64,000 nt of DNA from Jeotgalibacillus campisalis (GCF_000829515.1 NZ_JXRR01000022.1:186001-250000), one strand, 5' to 3'; counted from the stretch's first letter, positions 9,104 to 17,890 are shown. Notes: generated by a model from the sequence alone, not told the origin. Numbers and translations: made by a program.

Positions 9104-9634
9104 TTAATTAAGTACACGCTCAAAATCAGCTGCATTCGTTACATCAATAACTTCACCTAAAGCTAGATCCACCGCATACCGTCCGTTCGTCGAAGAATGA
9201 CCGGATACACTGGAAGAATACCGCACAATGACGTATTGATTGATCGTACCATCATATTGTACAAAATTGTTTTCATCTTCTATTAATGCATCTCGATCTC
9301 GCAAATAATCTTGGGTTAAGGAAACTGCTTTTTGCTGATCTTCCTCAGTTGCTGAATCCTCAATGGAATCTCCTGCCGTTTCCTCAGACTCACTGCTTGT
9401 ACCCTCTCCAGGATCCTCAGATAAATTTTCAGCCTCACTCTCAGAACCAGATGATGCTGAATCTAATGAATCATCCTCTTCCCGTTCGATTATTTCAACT
9501 ACTTCTACAGAATCAGCCGCAGAGTCCTCTTCTATTACAATTGTGCTTGCTGGTCCATTTGAACAGCCAGCTAGTACCATCATAAGAATCAAAAGAGCAA
9601 AATGAGGATAGACATTCTTCAATCGGCGCTTCAT
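9104..9634 (-). CDS. acidic lipoprotein of unknown function
   Basis: With the start at 9634 (MKRRLKN) after AGAGAGGAAT the protein has 176 residues and a clear lipoprotein signal: KRR, a hydrophobic run and LAGC with Cys24. Residues about 35-90 are almost entirely Asp, Glu and Ser and are probably disordered. A C-terminal globular part (about 95-176) contains ALIEDENNFVQYDG and YAVDLALGEVIDVTNAADF. The same frame is open upstream to 9832 and would add 66 residues with another membrane span, so a longer membrane-anchored form cannot be excluded. Unknown function; exported. Confidence 0.7.
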   Translation of the reverse strand: MKRRLKNVYPHFALLILMMVLAGCSNGPASTIVIEEDSAADSVEVVEIIEREEDDSLDSASSGSESEAENLSEDPGEGTSSESEETAGDSIEDSATEEDQQKAVSLTQDYLRDRDALIEDENNFVQYDGTINQYVIVRYSSSVSGHSSTNGRYAVDLALGEVIDVTNAADFERVLN

Positions 9635-9847
9635 ATTTCCATTCCTCTCTAATTCACATTCACTCCAGCGAACACCCATCTTTTTGTACAATATGGATAA
9701 AAGTGCTAAACCTACCACTAGGATAGCATATATAAATATCGAGTTGTAAATATCAAGGAAATATTTTCCCGGAATTTTAGTCAGCCAGATGATGATAGTC
9801 TTTTCGACTACTGAAAAATTTGGAAAGTGCAATCATTAACTAGAGGA

Positions 9848-9896
9848 TTGACAATGGATCCACCTTAAATTATTATTATCATTATTGATAATAATA
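9848..9896 (+). promoter_or_regulatory. promoter with overlapping operator for the ArsR-psd operon
   Basis: TTGACA (9848-9853), a 17-bp spacer and TATTAT (9871-9876) make a near-consensus sigma-A promoter. The -10 lies inside a perfect inverted repeat TATTATTATC-ATTATT-GATAATAATA (9871-9896). Binding there would block transcription, as expected of an autoregulating winged-helix repressor. Confidence 0.75.
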
Positions 9897-9914
9897 CTAG
9901 TAAGGGCTGAATAG

Positions 9915-10466
9915 ATGAAAAATGAGAAAATAGATTTGATTCTGCATCCTGTGCGCATGCAAGTGATCCAACACCTCTCAAAAGGACCTGCAACAGTCAA
10001 TCAATTAAAGGAATGGATTTCAGATGTCCCGCAGGCCACTCTTTACAGACATTTAAATATCCTCAAAAAAGACAATCTCATTTATATCGTAGAGGAAAAG
10101 AAAATACGCGGTGCCGTTGAGCGCACGTTTGCTCTTGAAAAGGAAAACCCGATTTTGTCGATGGAAGAATTATCAAAAATGTCCGGAGAAGAGCATTTAA
10201 AGATTTTCATGACGTTCTTATCCAATGTGACAGGACAAGCTAAAAACTATCTTCTCAGCAATCCGGATGTTGAAAATGACCCATTTGGTTACAATCAGCT
10301 CGATCTGCACCTGACAAGTTTAGAGCTAGAAGAAATAAATCAAGGAATGAATGACCTGCTCAGCAAATTCATTTCAAACAAGCGAACAGACGAAAATCAG
10401 AAAGTAACGCTTATTCAGATGCTTTTGCCAGACCCCAAAGATCCCAAAGGAAGTGACCCAAAATGA
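9915..10466 (+). CDS. ArsR-like winged helix-turn-helix regulator
   Basis: A 183-residue regulator. The N-terminal winged helix reads HPVRMQVIQHLSKGPATVNQL, then PQATLYRHLNILKKDNLIYIVEEKKIRGAVERTFAL, the layout of ArsR/HTH_20 proteins. The remaining 110 residues form a helical C-terminal domain of the YdfF-like group, with no visible Cys metal site, so a non-metal ligand is more likely. Its stop overlaps the psd start (ATGA at 10463). The promoter upstream carries a perfect palindrome over the -10, so autoregulation together with psd is likely. Confidence 0.8.
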   Translation: MKNEKIDLILHPVRMQVIQHLSKGPATVNQLKEWISDVPQATLYRHLNILKKDNLIYIVEEKKIRGAVERTFALEKENPILSMEELSKMSGEEHLKIFMTFLSNVTGQAKNYLLSNPDVENDPFGYNQLDLHLTSLELEEINQGMNDLLSKFISNKRTDENQKVTLIQMLLPDPKDPKGSDPK

Positions 10467-11239
10467 ATTTAACCCGTTTCTACAGAAGTGTATTTGAATT
10501 AAATGGACATCCGATCGTGGCAAAGTCATTAAGAGCGTTTGCAAAATCAAAGGCCAGCAAACCTTTTATCCGCTCATTTGCCAGTCTCTATAACTTGAAT
10601 CTGCAGGAAGCCCATAAAGAAATTCACGAATACCAATCACTTCATGATCTTTTCACACGAGAACTGAAAGCGGATGTTCGTCCAATTGCAGCATCCCCAG
10701 GTTCTTTTATCAGTCCTTGCGATGGCGTGTTATCTGTTGTGGATGACTTAACAGAAGACAGCACGTTTACTGTGAAAGGACAGGAATATACGGTCGCTGA
10801 ATTATTGGGCACTGAAAAGGCATCCGAGAAATATGCAGGGGGTAAAGTGTTAATCTTTTATCTAAGTCCTGTAGATTACCATCGTGTTCACGTTCCGCTA
10901 GATGCTGAAGTTGAAAATGTATACACATTGGGCAAAAAAGCGGCGCCTGTCAACAGCATTGGACTGCGATACGGAGTTCGCCCCTTAACACGAAACTATC
11001 GCTTAATTACAAATTTTGAAGCAACAGGCATCCCTTTTTCACATGTGATGGTCGGTGCACTGAATGTAAATTCGATTGTGAGAACGAATCCAAATTCTCA
11101 TGTGCAGCGTGGAGATTCATACGGATATTTCTCATTTGGATCAACCGTTGTGATCTGCGTTCCAAAAGGCGCCCTGACCTTTACTGGAAAGACGGGACCT
11201 GTAAAAATGGGCGAAGAAATTGGGAGATGGCAGGCGTAG
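10463..11239 (+). CDS. psd: phosphatidylserine decarboxylase proenzyme
   Basis: A 258-residue pyruvoyl-dependent decarboxylase that makes phosphatidylethanolamine from phosphatidylserine at the inner membrane face. The self-cleavage motif FGST lies at residues 225-228; cleavage between Gly226 and Ser227 gives the pyruvoyl alpha chain. The charge-relay residues are in place: Asp in SPCDG (87) and DYHRVH (138-143). It is translationally coupled to the regulator upstream, which is unusual: in most Bacillaceae psd follows pssA. No phosphatidylserine synthase gene lies in the window. Confidence 0.93.
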   Translation: MNLTRFYRSVFELNGHPIVAKSLRAFAKSKASKPFIRSFASLYNLNLQEAHKEIHEYQSLHDLFTRELKADVRPIAASPGSFISPCDGVLSVVDDLTEDSTFTVKGQEYTVAELLGTEKASEKYAGGKVLIFYLSPVDYHRVHVPLDAEVENVYTLGKKAAPVNSIGLRYGVRPLTRNYRLITNFEATGIPFSHVMVGALNVNSIVRTNPNSHVQRGDSYGYFSFGSTVVICVPKGALTFTGKTGPVKMGEEIGRWQA

Positions 11240-11345
11240 GGTTACGATTTTACTGCATTCTTTTGCATGAAAGAGCCTGAACGACACGGAGTCTCTGACT
11301 TATTTTCAAGGCTTTGTTAAAGGTTAATGTTGTTTTTTATATGAT

Positions 11346-11378
11346 AAAAGGACTTCCCTTTTTTTGGGTAGTCCTTTT
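11346..11378 (+). terminator. terminator after psd
   Basis: AAAAGGACT (11346-11354) pairs with AGTCCTTTT (11370-11378), extended inward by CCC/GGG around a T-rich loop. It lies 107 bp after the psd stop. Confidence 0.7.
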
Positions 11379-11386
11379 CGTTGTTT

Positions 11387-11590
11387 TTAATGGCTTCTTA
11401 ATCTAACACACCCATTAGTTGTATAAGAAAATGTTTTAATTAATAACCATTTCCGAACAACATCAATTGAATTTTTAGTAATATTCGAACCATTATTGAT
11501 TATATCGGCGTACCATTTCGAAGGTTCAACAAACTTATTATGACGATGCCCAACTATATCGAGATATTCTGAAGAAATTTCGTCAAAGCC
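11387..11590 (-). pseudogene. remnant of an unidentified coding sequence
   Basis: The minus strand is open for 67 codons from just after a TAG at 11591-11593 to TAA at 11387, with protein-like composition (EYLDIVGHRHNKFVEPSKWY near the start, FSYTTNGCVRLRSH at the end) but no ATG, GTG or TTG start with a ribosome site. It looks like the C-terminus of a lost gene. I do not recognise the family. The rest of the 500-bp gap (11591-11743) is AT-rich and shows nothing else. Confidence 0.3.
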
Positions 11591-11743
11591 CTAAATAAAA
11601 ATAAACCGATTTATTATGTTAATGCTTTTAGTTTCTAGTTTTACAATAACTATTAGCGTATTATATTAATAAGAAGCTGCATGAGACGCTACATATAGTT
11701 AGGTAATATAATTACAAATATAAACCTTCGAAAACTTCCTTTT

Positions 11744-12484
11744 CTAGTGCAGAATAGGTGGTAGGTTTTGAAGGTTATTTGTATTTTTTATGCTTACGTG
11801 TAGTTCATTCAAATCGTTAACAGCAGCATAAAAGACTTCCTTTACATCGATAATATTTTTTCTTTCTAACTCCTCATAAAGCCACGATTCATTTAAATTC
11901 CTTGAATATAGGACTTTTTCAAAAATCTCACCATCGATAACAACTGGTACATCAATTCCCTTATTAAAAACGTCCGGTTGTCGTGAAATATGTTCGACGC
12001 GTGCAACTTCCTTTTCAGGATACAATTTAACAGATAGATTTCCATTTGCTTCAACTATAGCTAAGTCAACATCTTTTACATTAAAAACTTTTTGTTCTCT
12101 TAACATCTGTAAAATGGTATCAATCGAATATTTTATTTTTTTCATTTGGTTCACTGAAAATTGCCCTTGATAAATGACTATTGTAGGTTCAAATGTTAAC
12201 AAACGGCCTATTTTACGATTTTTAATTTTCAAAGTTGCAACTAATTTCTGTAGTAAAGCTATTGCAATAATGGCGACCGCTGTATATATATGATTAATCT
12301 TTGGGTCTGCAATATCCGCACCAACTACAGCACCCAAAGTTAAAATGACTAAAAAATCAAAAACCGGCAATTCACCTACGGAACGTTTCCCCATATAAAG
12401 TGTTGCAAATAGTGCTAGTGGCAAAATGGTGACAATTCGACCCAAAACTTTTAATATTTGTAATGCATATTCCATAATATCCAT
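11744..12484 (-). CDS. DUF421 (YetF-like) membrane protein
   Basis: A 246-residue protein with three N-terminal membrane spans (about residues 10-30, 42-60, 66-84) and a soluble C-terminal DUF421/DUF1657-type region. Family signs are LPLALFATLYMGKRSVGELP, FDFLVILTLGAVVGADIADP and the later IYQGQFSVNQMKKIKYSIDTIL and LREQKVFNVKDVDLAIVEANG. YetF-type proteins in Bacillus are linked to spore or envelope stress proteins, but their biochemical role is not settled. The start at 12484 (MDIMEYALQ) has a weak ribosome site; the second Met at residue 4 is an alternative. Confidence 0.85.
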   Translation of the reverse strand: MDIMEYALQILKVLGRIVTILPLALFATLYMGKRSVGELPVFDFLVILTLGAVVGADIADPKINHIYTAVAIIAIALLQKLVATLKIKNRKIGRLLTFEPTIVIYQGQFSVNQMKKIKYSIDTILQMLREQKVFNVKDVDLAIVEANGNLSVKLYPEKEVARVEHISRQPDVFNKGIDVPVVIDGEIFEKVLYSRNLNESWLYEELERKNIIDVKEVFYAAVNDLNELHVSIKNTNNLQNLPPILH

Positions 12485-12625
12485 AATATCACCTCATATA
12501 GGGAACTTTATAATTTAATATGCCACAGATATTTTAAATTATTTATAAATAAATATGTTTATTTGGGATAATGAACTCATTTTAAGTCTGATATTTAGTT
12601 TAAGTTAAATTACGCACGAATGGTC

Positions 12626-12937
12626 TCATTCTATTAATGGGCAATATTTATTTATAATCTCCATAAGTCGATCTGAATTCTCCGATGAGACACTTTCAGA
12701 TAATCTTGCTACAGCAATTATTGGAGCCCACTGAAATACTTCATCTCTTAGCAATCCACTCTTATCACAGTAAATTCGCAAATACATCTCAGCAAATTCA
12801 AATGAATATTGTGAATACAAAAGATAAGTACGATATATATCAGCACGAATATCTCCTGAACTCGAATCAACCCAATCTATAACTACCACTTGGTTATTTG
12901 CCTTAATCAAATTAAATAATTGAAGGAATGCCCCCAT
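12626..12937 (-). pseudogene. C-terminal fragment of an APH-type phosphotransferase
   Basis: The 103 residues match only the C-terminal half of aminoglycoside phosphotransferase-family kinases: VVVIDWVDSSSGDIRADIYRTYLLY is the typical metal-binding and following helix. The upstream HGDxHxxN catalytic loop and the whole N-lobe are missing, and the sequence before the apparent ATG at 12937 does not continue the frame. It is almost certainly a truncated, inactive remnant. A separate intact phosphotransferase gene lies at 40274. Confidence 0.7.
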
Positions 12938-12959
12938 TAATTTAATAAGAGTTGAAGAT

Positions 12960-13196
12960 TTATCCTTCTATCTTCTTATTTTTTGCTAAGATTAAGTATA
13001 TACTTGGAATGACTACAATAATTAAAAGGATATAGGTTATCGCAGATAGATCATCTGACCACGATAATGTAAGACCTCCTGATTTTGTATGAACGGCTGC
13101 TTCTGTAATACTAACGGATACTTGATTTAATGCCCTTAGAATTAGATAAGTCAGTACAGTTTGAATAATGAGGAATATACCTACTACACGCTTCAC
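12960..13196 (-). CDS. small two-span membrane protein
   Basis: A 78-residue protein with hydrophobic segments at about residues 4-24 (VVGIFLIIQTVLTYLILRAL) and 50-72 (ITYILLIIVVIPSIYLILA), separated by a polar loop, and a KNKKIEG tail. AAAGGGGG precedes the start. This arrangement is common among small uncharacterised Bacillaceae membrane proteins. No function can be proposed. Confidence 0.6.
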   Translation of the reverse strand: MKRVVGIFLIIQTVLTYLILRALNQVSVSITEAAVHTKSGGLTLSWSDDLSAITYILLIIVVIPSIYLILAKNKKIEG

Positions 13197-13646
13197 CTAT
13201 TTACCCCCTTTATTGTAATAATTCACTATTTATATTCTATGTCTATATCTCTAATTCCTTCTTAGATTAAACTGCTTCGTTAATGAATAAGGTATATGAT
13301 TATTATTTCGTGAACTAAGACAATCTATTTTTCGACAATCGGAATTAAATTATCTTTATTATCATCGTGTTCTTGTGATTTAAGTATCAACAACAACCTT
13401 TAACATAGCCTTTTTGAAAAAGAGACCGGTTCATTTCCGCTTCAATAAACCAAGGAATTCTCTAAAAATAAAGACTGGCTGCATGAGTGTAACTGACATG
13501 CAGCCAGTCTTTATTTTTGTATTTAACGAGTCGAACTTCCTTATGTTTTTGATCGACTATTACATATTCTCACACGATTGAAACCCTGAAAATACGGTCA
13601 TAATAGAGAAAAAGAGTTCCCGCTGAAACACAGGAGACGGATTGAG
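13197..13646. other. 450-bp gap with one strong terminator
   Basis: Apart from the bidirectional terminator at 13464-13518 and the likely promoter region of the DUF389 gene after it, I see no gene or repeat. The stretch 13220-13440 is AT-rich with no conserved-looking frame. Confidence 0.5.
13464..13518. terminator. strong bidirectional terminator
   Basis: AAATAAAGACTGGCTGCATG ending at 13485 pairs perfectly with 13497-13516 around an 11-nt loop (AGTGTAACTGA), with A- and T-runs on the two sides. No gene end lies close by (the nearest are at 12960 and 13647), so it may be a relic of a lost gene. Confidence 0.8.
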
Positions 13647-14639
13647 ATGACATTACAATTGCTTGAGGTCTATGCACCGAGTGATTTTTTGAATATGGAG
13701 GAGATCGAAGGGAAATTTCCTGTGGTCTCTTTTTGGACTGCAGCGAAAGAAACTGAGAAGAAATTAACGCGTATTCTTGTCCAGACAAATGATGTGGAAC
13801 CCATTCTTGATTATTTAGAGAATTTGCCAGGCGGACGGGACACGTACCAAGTTATTCTGCTCCCGGTGCGGACGTATCTTCCACGCAAGGAGGAACAAGA
13901 ACAAGAGCAAGAAGAAGAAAAAGCGAAGGAACTTCAGCGGGCGAGCCGGCATGAATTATTCACAGCAGTTGAAGAGTCCAGCAACACCAGTATCAGCTAT
14001 ATGCTGTTTATTGTGTTTTCTTCATTAGTTGCAACGGTTGGCATCATTAAGAACAGCCCGGCCATCGTCATTGGCGCAATGGTGATTGCGCCGCTAATTG
14101 GTCCGGTTACCGCCGTTTCATTTGCTTCTGTTCTCGGCGATTTCAAGCTCATTCGAAAAGCCTCTCTTACTTCATTATTCGGTCTCGTGATCCCCATTGC
14201 CATTGCTGCTTTGTTTAGTTTCTTCTTTTCCGCTCCCATTTATAGCGATGAGTTTCTTTCAAGAACTGATATCCAGATTATTGATGTTATTGTGGCGCTC
14301 GCATCAGGAGCAGCCGGCGCCCTGTCCTTTGTGAAACGAAATGAAGGCGCACTTGTCGGCGTAATGGTGTCAGTTGCATTACTTCCACCTGCAGTGGTAT
14401 TTGGGATGACACTAGGAACCGGAAGCTTTGGAGAGGCAATTGTTCCGTTTATTCTCCTGCTTGTGAACATCAATTCCATCCTTCTTTCGGCCGTTATTGT
14501 ATTCTGGCTGTGCGGTATTAAACCTGTCAGATGGCAAGAACAGCAAAATGCCCATACATCACGCAAGCTTTCTTTACTGTTTGTATCACTGATTACTATT
14601 GTGCTTATTGTTGCTATTGTTTTTATAAATGTTGTTTAA
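13647..14639 (+). CDS. DUF389 (TIGR00341-like) membrane protein
   Basis: A 330-residue protein. A soluble N-terminal ACT-like region (residues 1-70, MTLQLLEVYAPSD) leads through a Glu/Gln-rich stretch (about 82-98, EEQEQEQEEEKAKE) into the DUF389 membrane domain of about six spans, with the hallmark NSPAIVIGAMVIAPLIGPV and SGAAGALSF. Members occur across bacteria, with unknown transport function. GGAGACGG precedes the ATG at 13647. Confidence 0.85.
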   Translation: MTLQLLEVYAPSDFLNMEEIEGKFPVVSFWTAAKETEKKLTRILVQTNDVEPILDYLENLPGGRDTYQVILLPVRTYLPRKEEQEQEQEEEKAKELQRASRHELFTAVEESSNTSISYMLFIVFSSLVATVGIIKNSPAIVIGAMVIAPLIGPVTAVSFASVLGDFKLIRKASLTSLFGLVIPIAIAALFSFFFSAPIYSDEFLSRTDIQIIDVIVALASGAAGALSFVKRNEGALVGVMVSVALLPPAVVFGMTLGTGSFGEAIVPFILLLVNINSILLSAVIVFWLCGIKPVRWQEQQNAHTSRKLSLLFVSLITIVLIVAIVFINVV

Positions 14640-14662
14640 CTTTTCGATACGAATTAACGCCT

Positions 14663-14854
14663 TCAGCTTCCTTTTGTAGTTCCATTCCATAACCAACTTA
14701 TTAACAGTGTGAAACTGATGATGATAAATCCACCCACGAGATTATTCCACCAGTCTACGGGTTCATTTTTTATGTAATTTTGTATAACAAAAAATAAGAA
14801 TATGCCCAACACACCTGAAAAAAATAAGATGAATTTGCGGATATTTATGTTCAT
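14663..14854 (-). CDS. small two-span membrane protein
   Basis: A 63-residue protein starting at 14854 (MNINIRKF), preceded by GAGGCGG. Two spans lie at about residues 8-24 (FILFFSGVLGIFLFFVI) and 39-55 (LVGGFIIISFTLLISWL), joined by a KNEPVDWWNN loop. It converges on the DUF389 gene with only 23 bp between. Family not recognised. Confidence 0.6.
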   Translation of the reverse strand: MNINIRKFILFFSGVLGIFLFFVIQNYIKNEPVDWWNNLVGGFIIISFTLLISWLWNGTTKGS

Positions 14855-14964
14855 TTTACCGCCTCGACAATCATAAAAAATTACAACCAGGAAAACTCTT
14901 GTATTCAAATTTCCAACTTGGACTAAACCGTATTTTCTTCAACATGCGACTGTGTGGGGCTCGA

Positions 14965-16026
14965 TTAAAATTTAAATGTTGAAGATTCGTCTAAACTTAA
15001 AATAAATTCTTTAACTATATCCTTCGTAGCCACCACATCACCAAGGTCCACGATTTCAATGCTTGAGTGGGTGTAGCGGGAAGGAATTGAAAGAACACCG
15101 GTTGGGATCCCTTTATTGGCATAATTAACTGCTCCACCGTCAGTTCCGATTCCTGTGAATACTTCTAATTGATAAGGGATTTCTTTCTGTTTGGCGAGCG
15201 TCACTAAAGCCTGCTTCATCGTTTTATGGACAATTAAGCTGCCATCCATAACTTTTATTCCTGCACCATTTCCAAGTGACAGTGTTTGGTCCATTGTAGT
15301 TTCCAGCGTATCACTCGTTGGGGTTGTATCAATGGCAATACCAGCGTCTGCTTTGATATGCTCAGCTGCCGTTTTCGCACCTCTTAGCCCGACTTCCTCC
15401 TGGACAGCAAAGAGTAACACAAGTTCACCTGCGAAAGATTCATTTTCCAGTTCCTCTAAAACCTGCAGCAGTACGGCGCACCCTGCACGGTCATCTAAAG
15501 ACTTTGCCCGCACTCGAGGGCTATGTTCCGGACCGAACACTAAAAATTCAGAGCCCCACGCGACCGCGGTACCAATATCAATTCCCATTTTCTCGGCCTC
15601 TTCTTTTGACTGTGCTCCCACATCAATATAAAGCTGGTTGTGCTTTCGTACCATCGAGGGATCGTCAAATTTAGAAAAATGAGCCGACAACGTCCCGATC
15701 ACTCCATTAATATGACTATGTTCTCCTAGCAGCTTAACCGGCTGTGCAATTAAATTCCGATCATCATTGCCTCCAACCTTTTCAAATCGTATCAATCCGT
15801 TTGACTCTATTTTTTTGACGATAAAACCGACTTCATCTATATGAGCTGTTAATAAAACGACGGGCCCTGGATCTGTGCCCTTTTTTCTGGCGATAACATT
15901 TCCAATGGGGTCGATTTCAACATGGTCTGTTCTGCTTTTTAAGTACTCTTCCAAGTAATAACTGACCTCATGTTCAAAGCCGCTGGGGCCAAGCAGGCCA
16001 GTTAATGTTTTTAATTTTTCAATCAT
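14965..16026 (-). CDS. M42 family metallo-aminopeptidase
   Basis: A 353-residue cobalt/zinc aminopeptidase of the M42 (YsdC/CelM, PepA) family, normally a cytosolic tetrahedral dodecamer that trims peptides. Metal-site segments are in order: TAHIDEVGF (His62, Asp64), LDDRAG, QEEVGLRG with the catalytic Glu pair, AIDTTPTSD and the late YTHSSIE His. The start at 16026 (MIEKLKTL) has AAAGGAG at the right distance; the frame extends 10 codons upstream without a ribosome site. Monocistronic by position. Confidence 0.92.
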   Translation of the reverse strand: MIEKLKTLTGLLGPSGFEHEVSYYLEEYLKSRTDHVEIDPIGNVIARKKGTDPGPVVLLTAHIDEVGFIVKKIESNGLIRFEKVGGNDDRNLIAQPVKLLGEHSHINGVIGTLSAHFSKFDDPSMVRKHNQLYIDVGAQSKEEAEKMGIDIGTAVAWGSEFLVFGPEHSPRVRAKSLDDRAGCAVLLQVLEELENESFAGELVLLFAVQEEVGLRGAKTAAEHIKADAGIAIDTTPTSDTLETTMDQTLSLGNGAGIKVMDGSLIVHKTMKQALVTLAKQKEIPYQLEVFTGIGTDGGAVNYANKGIPTGVLSIPSRYTHSSIEIVDLGDVVATKDIVKEFILSLDESSTFKF

Positions 16027-16411
16027 GGCAATATCTCCTTTATTAAATAGATTCAAACATTTATTCTAGTTTCAAATTGGATGATCGTATTGATTCAATA
16101 ATGCCTTCGATTTTGTTTTTATCATCACAAAAGTAGTTAAGTTTGGACAACTCACCAATTATTGCTTAAACGCAAACGTACTGATTGGTCGTTCCAGATC
16201 ATTTCAAACTTAATCCGTTTCACTAACGCCACTCCTTACGTTGGATTCTCCGTTAAAAAATACCAAATCGCTACTAAAAACAGTATAACGTATCTTCCAA
16301 TAGATTTCCAAGTTGCATTAAAGGTGGGTTCAGCAAATTAACACCCATTCCCTCCCTGGGACATAGCCTATAGAACCAGAGCCCATTGAAGGCTTAATCT
16401 AAAAAGACAGG
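16027..16411. other. 385-bp gap, no gene seen
   Basis: Divergent promoter region between the M42 peptidase and the cupin gene. No reading frame, repeat or hairpin stands out. Confidence 0.5.
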
Positions 16412-16420
16412 GTGATCCGA

Positions 16421-17041
16421 TTGAGTGACTCCTTTGATTATACTTCACCGTCCGCACAGTTTTTCTTCGATGTGAATACGTCTCCGCTTTTTATAAAAGA
16501 TGAGCAGAATTATATAAATGTACTGGGAAAAAAGCAGCTTAATACGCTGAATGGCAGTTCCTTGCTGGACATTTTTCTAAGCCAAGACAATGCCGTAGAG
16601 CCTCATTATCATCAGAATGCAGCTGAATTGGTGTATTGTATTTCGGGCGCTGCCACTGTCTCCATTTTAAATCTTTTCACAAAGCAGTTTCAGCATTATT
16701 TAATTACGCCAGGACAGGTGGCCAATGTACCTCAGGGCTGGTGGCATTATGAAATTGCGACAACAGACAATACCCATCTGTTAGCCATATTCGACGCACC
16801 GAATCCGGAAGTGGTTTTAGGTTCTGATATCCTTGCCCTTACTCCTGCAAACGTTATGGCTCACACCTACTGCATGGATGAAGCGCAGTGGAAACAAGTA
16901 ACAGCCCCTGTTGAACCATCCACCTATATCGGGCCGCCAAGCAACTGCAATAGAAATCAGCCAGCACAGACTTACTATGACACCCAATCCTATTCCTACC
17001 CTCAACAAAGGTATTCACCTCAGCAGCAATATTGGCGGTAG
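16421..17041 (+). CDS. cupin-domain protein with a Tyr/Gln-rich tail
   Basis: A cupin protein of about 206 residues. The conserved barrel has PHYHQNAAELVYCISG (metal-type His, His, Glu) and TPGQVANVPQGWWHYEI as cupin motifs 1 and 2. The last 40 residues are rich in Tyr, Gln, Pro and Ser (QPAQTYYDTQSYSYPQ, then RYSPQQQYW), a composition often seen in spore coat proteins. I prefer TTG at 16421 as start, since the AGGGTGAT ribosome site sits just before it; GTG at 16412 is in frame. No enzymatic role can be assigned; a coat or oxalate-decarboxylase-like role is only a guess. Confidence 0.75.
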   Translation: MSDSFDYTSPSAQFFFDVNTSPLFIKDEQNYINVLGKKQLNTLNGSSLLDIFLSQDNAVEPHYHQNAAELVYCISGAATVSILNLFTKQFQHYLITPGQVANVPQGWWHYEIATTDNTHLLAIFDAPNPEVVLGSDILALTPANVMAHTYCMDEAQWKQVTAPVEPSTYIGPPSNCNRNQPAQTYYDTQSYSYPQQRYSPQQQYWR

Positions 17042-17044
17042 AAA

Positions 17045-17073
17045 AAAGACCCTGTGCGTGTCACAGGGTCTTT
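17045..17073 (+). terminator. terminator after the cupin gene
   Basis: AAAGACCCTGTG (17045-17056) and CACAGGGTCTTT (17062-17073) form a 12-bp perfect stem with a 5-nt loop. Confidence 0.85.
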
Positions 17074-17204
17074 CTCAATACACAATAAAATGAATTAAAA
17101 GGGATAAATGCCATGAAGCGTACTTTTCTTAATTATTCTGCTGGTTTAAGTCGGTCTTTACTATGTAACCTAAGTAGAGAACTGCAAAACGAAAGACGCG
17201 TGCG

Positions 17205-17603
17205 CTACTTTACCTTGTATTTTCGTGAATAAATATATTCTGTGATCGGCACGGTAACAAAGGTCAGGCATACGACAAGCAACAATGGATAATTATCGAT
17301 TTCATTAAAATTGCCTGTTCCCTCTGAAATAAAGAGAATGAGCCCGGCTAAAGCCATTAATACATAATAGCCAATTTTTGTGCTTTGCGTTTCGATATGG
17401 CGAGCCAGTTCATCTTTTTCGCCGCCTCCCTCATGTTGTCCCCATGCCAGACAGTTAAAAAAATAAGTGAGGGCAATGAAGCTAAAAAAGATTCCCCCTG
17501 CATCAATCGTTCCTGAACTCAGCCAATTGTAAAACGAAAAGCCTGCAAGTGTTAGGAAAAGAAGAAAGGCCATAGCAGCCATCCATTTTTTTGTTTTATC
17601 CAT
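17205..17603 (-). CDS. four-span membrane protein paired with an XRE regulator
   Basis: A 132-residue membrane protein starting at 17603 (MDKTKKW) after GGAGGGAAAAAGAA. About four hydrophobic segments are visible (residues 7-24, 32-50, 75-95, 105-122). The start overlaps the end of the XRE gene by 8 bp, so the two are translationally coupled. This small-regulator plus small-membrane-protein pairing is common in Bacillus, and the membrane protein usually has no known function. No conserved catalytic residues are seen. Confidence 0.75.
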   Translation of the reverse strand: MDKTKKWMAAMAFLLFLTLAGFSFYNWLSSGTIDAGGIFFSFIALTYFFNCLAWGQHEGGGEKDELARHIETQSTKIGYYVLMALAGLILFISEGTGNFNEIDNYPLLLVVCLTFVTVPITEYIYSRKYKVK

Positions 17604-17808
17604 TTCTTTTTCCTCCCTTTTGTGACATAAAAAGTTCTTCCATAGAAACATCCAAGCTTCTCGCTATATCAAATGCAAGCTGAAGACTCGGATCATACTT
17701 ATTATTTTCAATGGCATTGATCGTCTGCCTGCTGACCTGGCAGATGTCAGCCAATTTTCCTTGAGAAAAACTCTTCTTTTCGCGAAATTCTTTTATTCTA
17801 TTTTCCAT
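17596..17808 (-). CDS. XRE family HTH regulator
   Basis: A 70-residue single-domain repressor. The helix-turn-helix runs from KLADICQVSRQTINAIENNK, followed by YDPSLQLAFDIARSLDVSMEELF, the classic short XRE (YozG-like) layout. It is the first gene of a two-gene operon and lies just downstream of a consensus promoter with two palindromic operators, so it probably represses itself and the membrane protein gene. Confidence 0.88.
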   Translation of the reverse strand: MENRIKEFREKKSFSQGKLADICQVSRQTINAIENNKYDPSLQLAFDIARSLDVSMEELFMSQKGGKRNG

Positions 17809-17824
17809 CCGGCAACCACCCTTA

Positions 17825-17890
17825 GTGTAAAAGGTTTTTTACACCCTGATTATAATGCTATCTAAATATAGTGTCAAACATCTTTTACAC
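17825..17890 (-). promoter_or_regulatory. consensus promoter flanked by two matching operators
   Basis: On the minus strand TTGACA (17872-17877), a 17-bp spacer and TATAAT (17849-17854) form a full consensus promoter. GTGTAAAA-GGTT-TTTTACAC (17825-17844) is a perfect palindrome just downstream of the -10; GTGTCAAA-CATC-TTTTACAC (17871-17890) is a one-mismatch copy covering the -35. These are probably the sites of the XRE regulator. Confidence 0.8.
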
